Assembly: GCF_003058085.1 (NCBI RefSeq)
Contig: NZ_QBUD01000004.1
Coordinates: 62,001 to 126,000, forward strand
Direction of reading: 5' to 3'
DNA: 64,000 nucleotides
From: Yoonia sediminilitoris
GTDB lineage: Bacteria > Pseudomonadota > Alphaproteobacteria > Rhodobacterales > Rhodobacteraceae
Positions 1 to 9,550 of this stretch are shown here, in pieces. The notes below the pieces were generated by a model, which did no database searches, was not told where the DNA came from, and was given only the letters and a program-made list of their open reading frames with translations. How positions within the stretch are numbered: the stretch's first letter is position 1; each line of letters starts with the position of its first letter. The position numbers and the translations under genes were made by a program.

Positions 1-393
1 CCCGTGACACTGGACTTTCAGGGGCTGCTGCCATCCGAGGGTGCCCGTGACGCATCGATTACGGCCGCTTTGATCAACCAGCCGCTGACTGCGTCCGAAG
101 CGGGTGTTGGCGATGTCACCTGCGCACTTATGCCGATCAAGGACGGTCTGCGTGTCACGACGATTATTGATGTCGCCTCGGCCGGACAACCGGAGCATGT
201 CATCGTCGAAGCTGGCACATCGACTGTCTGGGTGTCAGAGGCTGATATCAGCCGCACCGGAAGCAAGCTGCACGCAAGTGTCGATATGGTGCCTCAAAGC
301 GGGTCGGCCTTTGCATTGGACAGATCCAAGGTGCGCATCACCGTGCTGGGCAGTGACCGTGCGATTGATATTCGTGGTTGCAGCGCAGGCTAG
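1..393 (+). CDS. DsbD N-terminal-domain-like periplasmic protein, C-terminal part
   Basis: The reading frame is open from the first base, so the gene begins upstream of the window; a GTG at 4 is only an internal codon. The visible 130 residues look like the end of the Rhodobacteraceae protein family related to the N-terminal (alpha) domain of the thiol:disulfide interchange protein DsbD: a VTC pair, alternating beta strands, a late ALDRSKVRITVLG segment and a terminal RGC. Family members are exported and about 260 residues long. A role in periplasmic disulfide or copper chemistry is inferred from the family only. Its TAG stop overlaps the stop of the facing RND pump gene. Confidence 0.6.
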   Translation, partial: PVTLDFQGLLPSEGARDASITAALINQPLTASEAGVGDVTCALMPIKDGLRVTTIIDVASAGQPEHVIVEAGTSTVWVSEADISRTGSKLHASVDMVPQSGSAFALDRSKVRITVLGSDRAIDIRGCSAG

Positions 394-3300
394 TTGCGTA
401 AACGTGCCGCACCAATGGTGGCACTTGCCAGCACATAGATCGCAAGCAAGAGCAGGGCCAAGCCCGCCGCAAACACGCCAAAGGCCGCAGCGATCCCGCT
501 GTTCAGGATTGGCATGATCGCAGCCACAGGGGCCCAGGCGGCGCCAGTGACAATAACCGGCCCCAACGTTGCAGCGAACAGCAATGCGGCACCAACCGCC
601 CCAAGACCTGCGGGCAGTATGATCGCGGCGCGGCGGCCGCCCAGCGCGCGCTTGGCGGATTGCACCTGTTTGCCCACATCCGCCTGCATCGCCATCAGCG
701 AAGGCACCACAAGCAGCACCAGAAACATGCCCACCCCTAGGCCAAAGACCAGCGTAATCACCGTGGGTTTGAGGAACTCAGCCTGATTGGACCGTTCATA
801 AAGCAGCGGCATCAATCCCAACACCGTGGTCATCGTCGTCAGCATCACAGGGCGCAACCTGTCTGCGGCCCCGTCAATGATTGCAGGGACAAGCCCGCGA
901 TCCTGTGCGTATTCGTCAACGGTCGTCACCAGTACAATGCTGTCGTTGATGATGATCCCCACCATCCCAATCATGCCAACAACCGAAAACATGCTGAGCG
1001 GCACATCCCAGACATAGTGACCCCAGATCGTCCCGACGAGGCCGAAAGGAATGATCGCCATAACCACCACGGGCCGGGTCCAGCTGCTGAAAATCCATGA
1101 AAGCGTCAGGTAAATCCCCAACAGAACCAAGACCAAGCCTGTCTGCGCATCAGCAAGGAAGTTACGTTCCTGTTCGCTTTGGCCGGACAACTGGCTTTGA
1201 ACCCCAAAATTACTTTCGATCCGGGGCAGAATGTCATCGTTGATGATTTTCTGAATTTCGGTCGCCCGGTCGGCATTGTCATCATCCAGATCGCCCTGCA
1301 CCGATATCAACTGGATGCCATTTTCGCGCACCACGGTAGAAAAACCTGTCCGGCTTTGGCTGGTCACAACATCAGCAAGGGGCACATAGAACCCGTCGCC
1401 CGTGCGAATCTGTGTGCGATCAAGAAAATCGGCTGACAATTCCTCGGGCGGCAGTTCAACCCTGATCGTCGCGGAACGTGCCCCATCTGGATAGCTCGCG
1501 GCTTCGATCCCGCCAAGCCGGTTGCGCAGCACGCGCCCCAGACCATCGATATTGAGGCCAAGCGCCTGCCCTTGCGGGGTCAATTCAAGGATGAGTTCTT
1601 CCTTGTCATAGGACTGCGAGTCCTCCAGCCCCGAAATCTCAGAGAATTGCAGAAGCTCGGCCTTCAGAGCCTCGGCGGCGGCTTTGAGGGTTTCACTGTC
1701 TGCACCGAACATCTGAATATCAAGACTGTCGCCACCCGGCCCACGCCCCCAACTGCGGAAGCTGACGGTTTCGGCCATGGGGTGCTGGACGATGCTGTCT
1801 TGCAGTTCACTGACAAAGGAAAAGCTGGAATAGGGGCGGCTGTCGGCATCAATGAGTTCAATCGTGATCGACCCAAGCTGATCGGCATCCTTGGTCTCAG
1901 ACCCGGCCACAGCGCGCCCCGAATTGCCGCCGACCTCTGCCACCACGTATTTGAGCGGGCTTAACCCGTGGCGTTCCGCGTATTCCGCGCCCAGCGCTTC
2001 GGTGGCGCGCTGCATTTCGCGCATCATTTCAAGCGTGTCTTCGCGCGTGGCACCGGGCAGCATGGAGAAGTTGCCGGTCACCTGTGACTGTTCGGGCGCA
2101 TTGAAAAACCGCCAGTTCACGTCGCCCTTGATAAAAAGTGCAAGCTGGCTGGCCAAGGCGACCAGCGCCAGGGCAAATACCGGATAACGCGCCCAGATCA
2201 CAAACCGCATGAACGGGCGGAACAGCCTGTCACGGCACCAGTCAAAGCCTTTGTTGACGAATTTGGACGGCAGATCGTACCAATGATCCTTGGCGGTATG
2301 GGCAATCGCATGCGACAGGTGATTGGGCAGGATCAGAAAGCATTCGATCAGACTGGCAGCCAGCACGACGATCACGGTGTAGGGGATATCAGCGATCAAA
2401 CTGCCGAAACGGCCCCCGATCACGACCAGCCCGAAGAAGGCGATGATCGTCGTGGTCGTCGCGGAAAACACCGGGCTGAACATCCTTTTGGCTGCATTTT
2501 CGGCAGCAACGGTCGGGTGTTCGCCCAACTGGCGCACCCTGTAATCGGCATGTTCCCCCACGACAATCGCATCGTCCACAACAATGCCAAGGGTAATAAT
2601 CAACGCAAAAAGCGAGATCATGTTGATCGTGATACCCACCGCGTACATCAGCGCAATCGCGGCCAACATGGCAACGGGAATGCCCGCCGCCACCCAGAAC
2701 GCCGTGCGCGCGTTCAGAAACAAAAACAGCAGCGCCACAACCAGCATTAGCCCGGTCAGACCATTATCCAACAGGATATTCAGGCGGCCTTCGATGAATT
2801 CCGCCCGACCATTTGTCAGCGCAATCGACACGCCCACAGGCAAAGACGCGGTCAGTTCGTCGCGGACTTGTTCGACTGTGCGCTGCATGCCGATGGCATC
2901 ACCTTGCGCAGAGCGCTGCACCCTGATTTTGATCGCCGGATCATCGCCCACAAAATAAGCGCGCTCTCGGTCGGTGCCTTCGACCTTGATCTGGGCGACA
3001 TCCGCAATCGTCAGCTTTGAACCGTCGGCGTTGGAGCGCAGGACGATTCCGCCGATGTCCTCTGCCGTGCGTTTGGCGACACCGGTGCGCACGCGCGCGC
3101 TGGATGAAACGTCGCCTGCGGGGTCCGCGTCTGCCTCCTCGGCGATGCGGGCGGCGATGTCGGCCATCCCGATATCATGTTCGATCAGGGCCAAAGATGG
3201 TACCTGCACGATTGTCGACGGGGCGGCCACACCTTGAATGACAACCTGCGTCACACCTTCGGCGAATAGCCTGATCGAAAATTCATCAGCAAAGCGCGCA

Positions 3301-3785
3301 AGCTGGTCAACGCCAACAGGCCCCGTCAGCACCACGTCGGTCACGCGGTCGGACCAGCCACCACGCCGGATGTTGGGGTCGTCGGCATCATCGGGCAGAT
3401 TGTTGGTGCTATCGACGGCCAGCTGCACATCCTCGGCCGCGCGGTCGATGTCGTAACCGGGGTCAAATTCCAGCCGGATCGTCGCGCGCCCTTCGGTGGA
3501 CCGCGACGAAGAGGACGTCACCCCCTCGACACCAAGCAAAACAGGTTCCAGCACCTGCACAATGGCAGCGTCGACATCTTCGGCGCCTGCCCCGTCCCAG
3601 TTGACCGACACGCTCAGGTCATCAACAACCACATCGGGGAAAAACTGCGCCCGCATGTTGGGAAAGGCCAATAGCCCGGCCGAGATCATCAGCACCAGCA
3701 GCAGGTTTGCCGCCGTCCGGTGCCGCGTGAAATAGGACAGGATACCGCCTGCGCCTGCCGTCAGCCTGTCGCCTCCGGTTGCCAT
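390..3785 (-). CDS. RND efflux transporter permease (AcrB/HAE1-like)
   Basis: A 1131-residue inner-membrane pump of the resistance-nodulation-division superfamily, driving proton-coupled export through a tripartite envelope complex. Seen: first membrane helix near residues 25-45, two large periplasmic loops, two helix clusters (about 340-545 and 875-1035), and the charged transmembrane motif GIVVDDAIVVGE with paired Asp typical of proton relay in RND pumps. The C-terminus carries an extra pair of hydrophobic segments (about 1060-1125) beyond the usual twelve helices. It lies immediately downstream of its adaptor and overlaps it by one base (ATGA), so both are co-translated. Substrate cannot be deduced; no outer-membrane TolC partner is in view. 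Confidence 0.93.
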   Translation of the reverse strand: MATGGDRLTAGAGGILSYFTRHRTAANLLLVLMISAGLLAFPNMRAQFFPDVVVDDLSVSVNWDGAGAEDVDAAIVQVLEPVLLGVEGVTSSSSRSTEGRATIRLEFDPGYDIDRAAEDVQLAVDSTNNLPDDADDPNIRRGGWSDRVTDVVLTGPVGVDQLARFADEFSIRLFAEGVTQVVIQGVAAPSTIVQVPSLALIEHDIGMADIAARIAEEADADPAGDVSSSARVRTGVAKRTAEDIGGIVLRSNADGSKLTIADVAQIKVEGTDRERAYFVGDDPAIKIRVQRSAQGDAIGMQRTVEQVRDELTASLPVGVSIALTNGRAEFIEGRLNILLDNGLTGLMLVVALLFLFLNARTAFWVAAGIPVAMLAAIALMYAVGITINMISLFALIITLGIVVDDAIVVGEHADYRVRQLGEHPTVAAENAAKRMFSPVFSATTTTIIAFFGLVVIGGRFGSLIADIPYTVIVVLAASLIECFLILPNHLSHAIAHTAKDHWYDLPSKFVNKGFDWCRDRLFRPFMRFVIWARYPVFALALVALASQLALFIKGDVNWRFFNAPEQSQVTGNFSMLPGATREDTLEMMREMQRATEALGAEYAERHGLSPLKYVVAEVGGNSGRAVAGSETKDADQLGSITIELIDADSRPYSSFSFVSELQDSIVQHPMAETVSFRSWGRGPGGDSLDIQMFGADSETLKAAAEALKAELLQFSEISGLEDSQSYDKEELILELTPQGQALGLNIDGLGRVLRNRLGGIEAASYPDGARSATIRVELPPEELSADFLDRTQIRTGDGFYVPLADVVTSQSRTGFSTVVRENGIQLISVQGDLDDDNADRATEIQKIINDDILPRIESNFGVQSQLSGQSEQERNFLADAQTGLVLVLLGIYLTLSWIFSSWTRPVVVMAIIPFGLVGTIWGHYVWDVPLSMFSVVGMIGMVGIIINDSIVLVTTVDEYAQDRGLVPAIIDGAADRLRPVMLTTMTTVLGLMPLLYERSNQAEFLKPTVITLVFGLGVGMFLVLLVVPSLMAMQADVGKQVQSAKRALGGRRAAIILPAGLGAVGAALLFAATLGPVIVTGAAWAPVAAIMPILNSGIAAAFGVFAAGLALLLLAIYVLASATIGAARLRN

Positions 3786-5239
3786 CAGCTGCCCATCCTG
3801 CTTTCCAGCCGTGCGACCGTTTCGGATGACACTTCGTCTTTTTCAAGCTGGCCGATGATCCGCGCCTTTACTTCATCAGGCATCCGGCTGTCGGTGACAA
3901 AGCTGACCAGTTTTGCGCGCCTGTCAGGATCAAGCGCGATCATTTCGGGCTGTTCCGGTTGTTCGACGACGCCGGGGCGGATGGGGCGCACTTTGATCCC
4001 CGCTCCCAATAGGGGCGACCGTTCTGCAACGATTGTCGCACCGTTTAATTCGCCTACGCTAATGATCACATCGTCACCCTGCCTGCGCAGCAAGCGCACC
4101 TGACCGACTTCAAGCCGGTCCTCTGCGCCGACAACCAAGACGGTTTCATCCGGCCCCACGGCAGTTGCGGGCAAGCGCACGACTTGGGTCAGCGCAGGTT
4201 CTTTAATGCTGACCGTCACAAAATCGCCGGGGCGAAAGCCCGGTGCCGCCTCCAATTGCGCAAACAACAGGCGACCCGTTTGCCCATCACCGACGCGCGC
4301 GCCTTCGCGTGTAATCTGGCCCGTGGCTGCAAGGTTCACCCCCGCCACATCCAATGCCACCGACACGGGCGCGTTGATCAACGTGCCATTTCCATCCAAA
4401 AGCCGGGCATATTGCGAAGTTGAGACTCGGAAAGCGACCTCCAGTCGTGTCGGGTCAACCAACTGCGCAAACCGCTCGTTCGGCGTGACCCGCCCACCGG
4501 GGCTGATGGTGACATCGGCCAATGTGCCGTCGAACGCAGCAAACACTTGTGTATCGGCAAGATCGCGTTCCGCCTCTGCCATACTGATTTGCGCCCGTGC
4601 CAGACGGGTCGTCGCCTGATCAATGCGGGCCTGTGCGGATGCAACGGCCTGTCTGCGTGTCAAAACCGCCGCCTGCGCGGATGACGCAGCCAGCTCGGCG
4701 GTTTCAATTGCGGCTGCTGTGCCAACGCCGCGCGCGGCCAGATCACGGGCACGGGCCAGGGCCTGATCACGCAGAGCGGCCTGCGCTTCGGCGGCCCGAA
4801 GCTCATCTTGATCAAGCAGAACAGAGCGTTGGGCATCGCGCAGTTCTGCCTGAGCATCCTGAAGGTCGGCGCGGACACGATCCCGGGCCGCTTCGGCCTC
4901 TACCGGGTCAATCCGCAGCAAAAGCTGGCCTTCGGTAACGGTGCCGCCCTCCTGCAAGGCTTCGCTTGCCTCAAGCACAGTGCCGCCTGTTACACTGCGC
5001 AAATCCAGCGTCCGCTGGCTGCGCAATTCGCCAAATGCCGTCAGCTCCGGGGTTAAGGTCTGCGCCTCAAGCGTGACCACATTGACCGCCAGTACGCGTT
5101 CGCGCTGGGGAAAACTGCGTGGTTCTTCGTTCATCCGGGCGACCACGGAGCCACGGACCAGACTGCCCGCCCACGCGAGCAGCGCCAGCGTCACCGCCAA
5201 CAGAAAAATGCCGATCAGGCTACGACGAAGAAACCGCAT
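3785..5239 (-). CDS. RND efflux periplasmic adaptor (HlyD/membrane fusion protein)
   Basis: A 484-residue membrane-fusion protein that links the RND permease at 390-3785 to an outer-membrane channel. Seen: an N-terminal membrane anchor (residues 9-28, LIGIFLLAVTLALLAW), a lipoyl-like half (ELRSQRTLDLRSVTGGTV), a long alanine/arginine-rich coiled-coil hairpin (about 115-225), the second half-lipoyl with FAAFDGTLADVTISPGG (the family's typical 'F..G.v......G..V' pattern), then beta-barrel and membrane-proximal domains. The last ~75 residues (after about 410) are an unusual extension rich in charged residues, with a helical end. First gene of the pump operon. Confidence 0.92.
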   Translation of the reverse strand: MRFLRRSLIGIFLLAVTLALLAWAGSLVRGSVVARMNEEPRSFPQRERVLAVNVVTLEAQTLTPELTAFGELRSQRTLDLRSVTGGTVLEASEALQEGGTVTEGQLLLRIDPVEAEAARDRVRADLQDAQAELRDAQRSVLLDQDELRAAEAQAALRDQALARARDLAARGVGTAAAIETAELAASSAQAAVLTRRQAVASAQARIDQATTRLARAQISMAEAERDLADTQVFAAFDGTLADVTISPGGRVTPNERFAQLVDPTRLEVAFRVSTSQYARLLDGNGTLINAPVSVALDVAGVNLAATGQITREGARVGDGQTGRLLFAQLEAAPGFRPGDFVTVSIKEPALTQVVRLPATAVGPDETVLVVGAEDRLEVGQVRLLRRQGDDVIISVGELNGATIVAERSPLLGAGIKVRPIRPGVVEQPEQPEMIALDPDRRAKLVSFVTDSRMPDEVKARIIGQLEKDEVSSETVARLESRMGS

Positions 5240-5311
5240 GTTAGTTTTCCTAGATATACGCCTTAGATTTAGGTGCGGGCGCTTCTATGTCCAGTTGAAC
5301 GCACGCTGCAT

Positions 5312-5854
5312 TTATTTCCGGCGCAAATGTTCATCAAGACGGGGCATTATTTCAACGAAGTTGCAGGGGCGATGCCGATAATCAAGCTGTTTGGAAAGGA
5401 TTTCGTCCCACGCATCCTTGCAGGCACCCGGACTTCCGGGCAACGCAAACAGATATGTCCCCAGTGCGACCCCCGCAGTTGCCCGGCTTTGTACGGCAGA
5501 TGTACCGATTTTCTGCATGCTCACAATGGTGAAAACAGTGCCAAAAGCATCAATTTCCTTTTCGTAGACATCGCGGTGCGCCTCGACCGTAACATCGCGC
5601 CCAGTCAGGCCAGTGCCGCCTGTGGAAATGACCACATCGACCCCGTCATCATTGCACCAGACACGCAGTTGGGCAGCAATCTGATCCCGCTCATCCGCGA
5701 TAATTTGACGATCAGCCACCGTATGCCCTGCGGCTGTGATCCGGTCGACCAGCGTCTGACCTGATTTATCATCCACCAGCGCGCGGGTGTCACTCACGGT
5801 GAGCACGGCAATGCGCACGGGCTGAAAATCCATTGTTTCGTCAATTCGACTCAT
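5312..5854 (-). CDS. moaB: Molybdenum cofactor biosynthesis protein B
   Basis: A 180-residue protein of the MoaB/MogA family, which adenylates molybdopterin before molybdenum insertion. Seen: IAVLTVSDTR near the N-terminus, the molybdopterin-binding STGGTGLTGRD loop (about residues 76-86), and ALPGSPGACKDAWDEIL near the C-terminus. The length fits the family. It stands alone, some 28 kb from the moeA-mobB-mobA-fdhD cluster in this same window, and is on the same strand as the uracil-DNA glycosylase gene upstream (27 bp gap), so the two may be co-transcribed. Confidence 0.93.
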   Translation of the reverse strand: MSRIDETMDFQPVRIAVLTVSDTRALVDDKSGQTLVDRITAAGHTVADRQIIADERDQIAAQLRVWCNDDGVDVVISTGGTGLTGRDVTVEAHRDVYEKEIDAFGTVFTIVSMQKIGTSAVQSRATAGVALGTYLFALPGSPGACKDAWDEILSKQLDYRHRPCNFVEIMPRLDEHLRRK

Positions 5855-5881
5855 ATGATCCTCTTGAAATCTGGATACCTT

Positions 5882-6664
5882 TTAGTCGCGCAGCCGCGCG
5901 TTCAGCGCGAGCAGATCTGCCCATGCTTCGCGCTTGGCGGCGGGGTTGCGCAGCAAATAGGCCGGATGGAACATCGGCAGGCAGGGCTTGCCAAGCACTT
6001 CGGTCCAGTGGCCACGCAAACGCGTAATGCCCGTGCGGCCCAGCAATGCCTGACATGGGGTGTTGCCCATCAAGACGACAATATCGGGGTCGGCCAGCGT
6101 GATATGCCGCTCAAGAAAGGGCAGCATCATCGCAATTTCGGCAGGCTCTGGCGCACGGTTGGAGGGCGGACGCCATGGCATCACATTGGTGATATAGACC
6201 GCGCGGCTCAACTTCGCGTGGTCGCGCGCCAGATCAATGGCGGCCAGCATACGGTCCAGTAATTGCCCGGCGCGGCCGACAAACGGCTTTCCCGCCCGAT
6301 CCTCTTCGCGGCCAGGTGCTTCGCCCACGATCATCACGCGCGCGCCGCACTGACCATCACAAAAGACAAAGTTGCGCGCGCCCCGTTTGAGTTCGCAGTG
6401 TTCAAAGGCCTGCATCGCGGCCGCCAGACCGTCCAGATCAACCGCCGCAGTGGCCGCAGCCTGCGCAATGGCAACAGGGTCAACCTGCACCTTTTCAGGA
6501 ATAGGCGGCGGGCCGTCCTTTGGGACTGCGGGTTTTGGCGTGGGTTTGACCGCTTCCAATGCGTAGCGGTCTATCGGCGTGTCCTGAATGGCGTCGGTCG
6601 CGCCAAGTTCCACCTGCCATTCCAGCAGGGCGCGATCGTTCCAATAGTCTGACACAGAATCCAT
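5882..6664 (-). CDS. Uracil-DNA glycosylase, family 4/5-like
   Basis: A 260-residue base-excision repair enzyme that removes uracil from DNA. Seen: the family signature GEAPGREEDRAGKPFVGRAG followed by LLDRML, a YITNVMPWRPPSNR motif, VVLMGNTPCQALLG and a terminal MFHPAYLLRNP motif that carries the catalytic-site His. Cysteines lie at FEHC, NTPC and GKPC, consistent with an iron-sulfur enzyme, but I cannot confirm all four cluster ligands. The ATG at 6664 gives MDSVSDYWNDRALLEWQVELG, the usual start of alphaproteobacterial members; the frame continues upstream without homology. It is divergent from pyrB. Confidence 0.9.
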   Translation of the reverse strand: MDSVSDYWNDRALLEWQVELGATDAIQDTPIDRYALEAVKPTPKPAVPKDGPPPIPEKVQVDPVAIAQAAATAAVDLDGLAAAMQAFEHCELKRGARNFVFCDGQCGARVMIVGEAPGREEDRAGKPFVGRAGQLLDRMLAAIDLARDHAKLSRAVYITNVMPWRPPSNRAPEPAEIAMMLPFLERHITLADPDIVVLMGNTPCQALLGRTGITRLRGHWTEVLGKPCLPMFHPAYLLRNPAAKREAWADLLALNARLRD

Positions 6665-6767
6665 AGCGCATATGTTAGCGGCCTTTCGATCCGGGTGGTA
6701 GCGCGATCCGCTTGCCCCCATGCTTTGTGCTTTCTATAACCACCCGGAACAGCAAGGGTGGCCCGCG

Positions 6768-7718
6768 ATGACATTCCGACAGCAGCATCTCTTGGGGATC
6801 GAGCCGCTTCATCCAACCGAGATCACAACAATCCTTGATCTGGCCGACAGTTACGCCGAACAAAACCGCCGCCGTGTCCAGCATAAGAACGTGCTTGCAG
6901 GGCTGACCCAGATCAACATGTTCTTTGAAAACTCCACCCGCACGCAGGCCAGTTTTGAATTGGCTGGCAAACGGCTGGGGGCGGATGTGATGAATATGGG
7001 GATGCAGGCCAGCTCGATCAAAAAGGGCGAAACGCTGATCGACACGGCGCTGACGCTCAATGCCATGCATCCTGATTTGTTGGTGGTGCGGCATCCACAC
7101 TCGGGCGCGGTTGATCTACTGGCGCAAAAGGTGAACTGCGCGGTCCTGAACGCGGGCGATGGCAAGCACGAACACCCCACGCAGGCGCTGCTTGATGCGC
7201 TGACAATCCGGCGCGCCAAGGGGCGGCTGCACCGCCTGTCCATCGCGATTTGCGGCGATATCGCCCATAGCCGCGTCGCGCGATCCAACATTATGCTGCT
7301 GGGCAAGATGGAAAACAGGGTGCGGTTGATCGGGCCGCCGACCCTGATGCCATCGGGCATTGGTGAATTTGGCGTCGAAGTATTTGAGGACATGCGCGAA
7401 GGGCTTCGCGATGTGGATGTTGTCATGATGCTGCGACTACAGAAAGAACGGATGGATGGCGGTTTTATCCCGTCCGAGCGTGAATATTTCCACCGCTACG
7501 GGCTGGATGCCGAAAAGCTGGGTTACGCCAAATCCGACGCCATCGTGATGCACCCCGGACCGATGAACCGCGGCGTCGAAATTGACGGCAATATCGCTGA
7601 CGATATCAACCGGTCAGTCATTCAGGAACAGGTTGAAATGGGCGTCGCCGTCCGCATGGCCGCAATGGACCTGCTTGCGCAAAACCTGCGCGCAAAACCC
7701 AAAGAGGTCATGGTGTGA
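6768..7718 (+). CDS. pyrB: Aspartate carbamoyltransferase catalytic subunit
   Basis: A 316-residue enzyme condensing carbamoyl phosphate with aspartate, the committed step of pyrimidine synthesis. Seen: the carbamoyl-phosphate motif [13 protein letters not shown] (about residues 54-66), [19 protein letters not shown] and [13 protein letters not shown] near the end. I chose ATG 6768 ([14 protein letters not shown]), which follows AAGGGTGG, rather than the longer open frame. It opens a tight four-gene run, pyrB, a membrane protein, pyrC and plsY, with overlaps or gaps under 40 bp. No regulatory pyrI is adjacent. Confidence 0.96.
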   Translation: MTFRQQHLLGIEPLHPTEITTILDLADSYAEQNRRRVQHKNVLAGLTQINMFFENSTRTQASFELAGKRLGADVMNMGMQASSIKKGETLIDTALTLNAMHPDLLVVRHPHSGAVDLLAQKVNCAVLNAGDGKHEHPTQALLDALTIRRAKGRLHRLSIAICGDIAHSRVARSNIMLLGKMENRVRLIGPPTLMPSGIGEFGVEVFEDMREGLRDVDVVMMLRLQKERMDGGFIPSEREYFHRYGLDAEKLGYAKSDAIVMHPGPMNRGVEIDGNIADDINRSVIQEQVEMGVAVRMAAMDLLAQNLRAKPKEVMV

Positions 7719-8236
7719 GCATCAATATTCCCGCCAATGACTTTGGCCAGATCCGCATTTTCGAAGCCAGGACCGATTTGCCCCAAGAGGTTCTTGATAA
7801 GACGCCCGAAGGGCTGCGACTTCTTTTGGGCACTGATGCGCTAGATCCCAATTACATTGATACCGTGCGCATCAAGGACCTGAGTTCAATGCAGTTGGTC
7901 GACTATATTCAGCAAGGCTATGACATGCAGGCCGCGCCCTACGATGTGCCCGCCCTGAACGGGATCGAAGGGTACGCCGTGCTGGTGATGTCGGCTGCAT
8001 CACGCGGTCAGGCTGTCACGTTGACGCCTGCACCATGGCTACGGCATGTGACCACGCTTGTCCCCAAGGCCCAGCTGGAGGTCATCACACCACTCAGCAG
8101 CACATCGGCCCAAGGAGTCATCGGCGACGCCCCCGTCAAGGAACCAAAATCAGATGCCCGCATCGGCGGCATGGTCGCAACCTTTGCGCTGATCGTCATG
8201 TTTTTGCTGGTGGCGGTCATGGTTTGGGTGGCCTGA
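7715..8236 (+). CDS. Conserved unknown protein with C-terminal membrane anchor, in pyr operon
   Basis: A 173-residue protein that I do not recognise as a named family. It starts with GTG 7715, overlapping the pyrB stop by four bases (GTGA). The first ~140 residues look soluble and mixed alpha/beta with no cysteines. The last ~25 ([20 protein letters not shown]) form one hydrophobic helix ending right at the C-terminus, so it resembles a tail-anchored protein facing the cytoplasm. Position between pyrB and pyrC with translational coupling suggests a link to pyrimidine synthesis or membrane placement of these enzymes, but this is inference. Confidence 0.85.
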   Translation: MSINIPANDFGQIRIFEARTDLPQEVLDKTPEGLRLLLGTDALDPNYIDTVRIKDLSSMQLVDYIQQGYDMQAAPYDVPALNGIEGYAVLVMSAASRGQAVTLTPAPWLRHVTTLVPKAQLEVITPLSSTSAQGVIGDAPVKEPKSDARIGGMVATFALIVMFLLVAVMVWVA

Positions 8237-8266
8237 CATGAATTGCGCACCTCGGAAAGACACTGC

Positions 8267-9550
8267 ATGACTGATATTTTCTTTGCCAACGCGCGCCTGA
8301 TCGACCCTGCCGCCTTGACGGACCAGCCGGGCGCTTTGCTGGTGCGCGACGCCAAAATCGCCGAGGTCCACGAGGGCCATCCAGCGCCGCCAAAATCGGC
8401 CAACGTCATCGACTGCGGCGGCATGTGCCTTGCACCGGGGATCGTTGATGTCGGCGTCAAAGTGTCCGAGCCCGGCGAACGGCACAAGGAATCCTTCCGC
8501 TCAGCCGGGCGGGCCGCAGCGGCGGGCGGGATTACCACCATCGTCACCCGCCCCGATACGTCCCCCGCGATCGATACGCCCGAAACGCTTGAATTCGTCG
8601 AACGCCGCGCGCAGCTGGATGCGCCGGTCCATGTGCTGCCCATGGCGGCCCTGACCAAAGGGCGCGACGGGCGCGAAATGACCGAAATCGGGTTGCTGCA
8701 AGATGCAGGTGCCGTTGCCTTTACCGATTGCGACCGTGTGGTGGGCAACACCAAGGTATTCAGCCGCGCCCTGACCTATGCGCGCAGCCTTGACGCGCTT
8801 GTCATTGCTCATGTGCAAGACCCCGGCCTGTCGGACGGGGCGACTGTGACCTCTGGCAAATTTGCATCGTTGCGCGGCTTGCCCGGCGTCTCTGCCATGG
8901 CCGAACGGATGGCGCTGGACCGGGACATCGCGCTGCTCGAAATGACCGACGCCCGCTATCATGTGGACCAGGTCACCACGGCACGCGCCCTACCCGCACT
9001 CGAACGGGCCAAGCGCAACGGGCTGCGTATCACCGCAGGCGTCGGCATCCACCATCTGACGCTGAATGAGCTGGATGTGGCTGACTACCGGACGTTCTTT
9101 AAGCTCAAACCACCGCTGCGCAGCGAAAATGACAGGCTGGCCGTCGTTCAGGCGGTTGCAGAAGGGCTGATTGATATCATCAGTTCCATGCACACGCCCC
9201 AGGATGAGGAAAGCAAGCGCCTGCCGTTCGAGGAAGCCGCCAGCGGGGCGGTCGGGCTTGAAACACTGCTGCCCGCTGCGATGCGACTGGTGCATGCGGA
9301 GATGATCGACCTGCCGCGCCTGTTCAGGGCACTGTCGCTGAACCCGTCAAAATTACTGGGCCGAAGATCGGGGCGGTTGCAGGCTGACGCCCCTGCCGAT
9401 CTGGTCCTGTTTGATCCTGACGCGCCATTTCTGCTGGATCGCAGCAAACTACTGTCGAAATCCAAGAACACCCCCTTTGATGGCGCGCGGCTTCAGGGCA
9501 AGGTACTTGGCACATGGGTGAATGGGCTGCGCATTTGGGGAGATAACTGA
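8267..9550 (+). CDS. pyrC: Dihydroorotase
   Basis: A 427-residue amidohydrolase of the class I dihydroorotase type that cyclises carbamoyl aspartate to dihydroorotate. Seen: an ALTDQPGALLVRDAKIAEV N-terminal beta sandwich, then CLAPGIVDVGVKVSEPGERH where most active members have D.H.H, a HVQDPG, GIHHLTLNE and SSMHTPQDEESK toward the C-terminus. The first metal motif reads VGVK rather than DxHxH, so it may be a non-catalytic PyrC-like (PyrX) chain that supports PyrB, as known in some class I pairs. ATG 8267 follows GGAAAG; the longer TTG frame was rejected. It overlaps plsY by one base. Confidence 0.85.
   Translation: MTDIFFANARLIDPAALTDQPGALLVRDAKIAEVHEGHPAPPKSANVIDCGGMCLAPGIVDVGVKVSEPGERHKESFRSAGRAAAAGGITTIVTRPDTSPAIDTPETLEFVERRAQLDAPVHVLPMAALTKGRDGREMTEIGLLQDAGAVAFTDCDRVVGNTKVFSRALTYARSLDALVIAHVQDPGLSDGATVTSGKFASLRGLPGVSAMAERMALDRDIALLEMTDARYHVDQVTTARALPALERAKRNGLRITAGVGIHHLTLNELDVADYRTFFKLKPPLRSENDRLAVVQAVAEGLIDIISSMHTPQDEESKRLPFEEAASGAVGLETLLPAAMRLVHAEMIDLPRLFRALSLNPSKLLGRRSGRLQADAPADLVLFDPDAPFLLDRSKLLSKSKNTPFDGARLQGKVLGTWVNGLRIWGDN

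Noticed and set aside
390-393. Overlapping facing stop codons (CTAG) as a regulatory site
   Set aside because: A four-base overlap of this kind is common in dense genomes and there is no hairpin around it.
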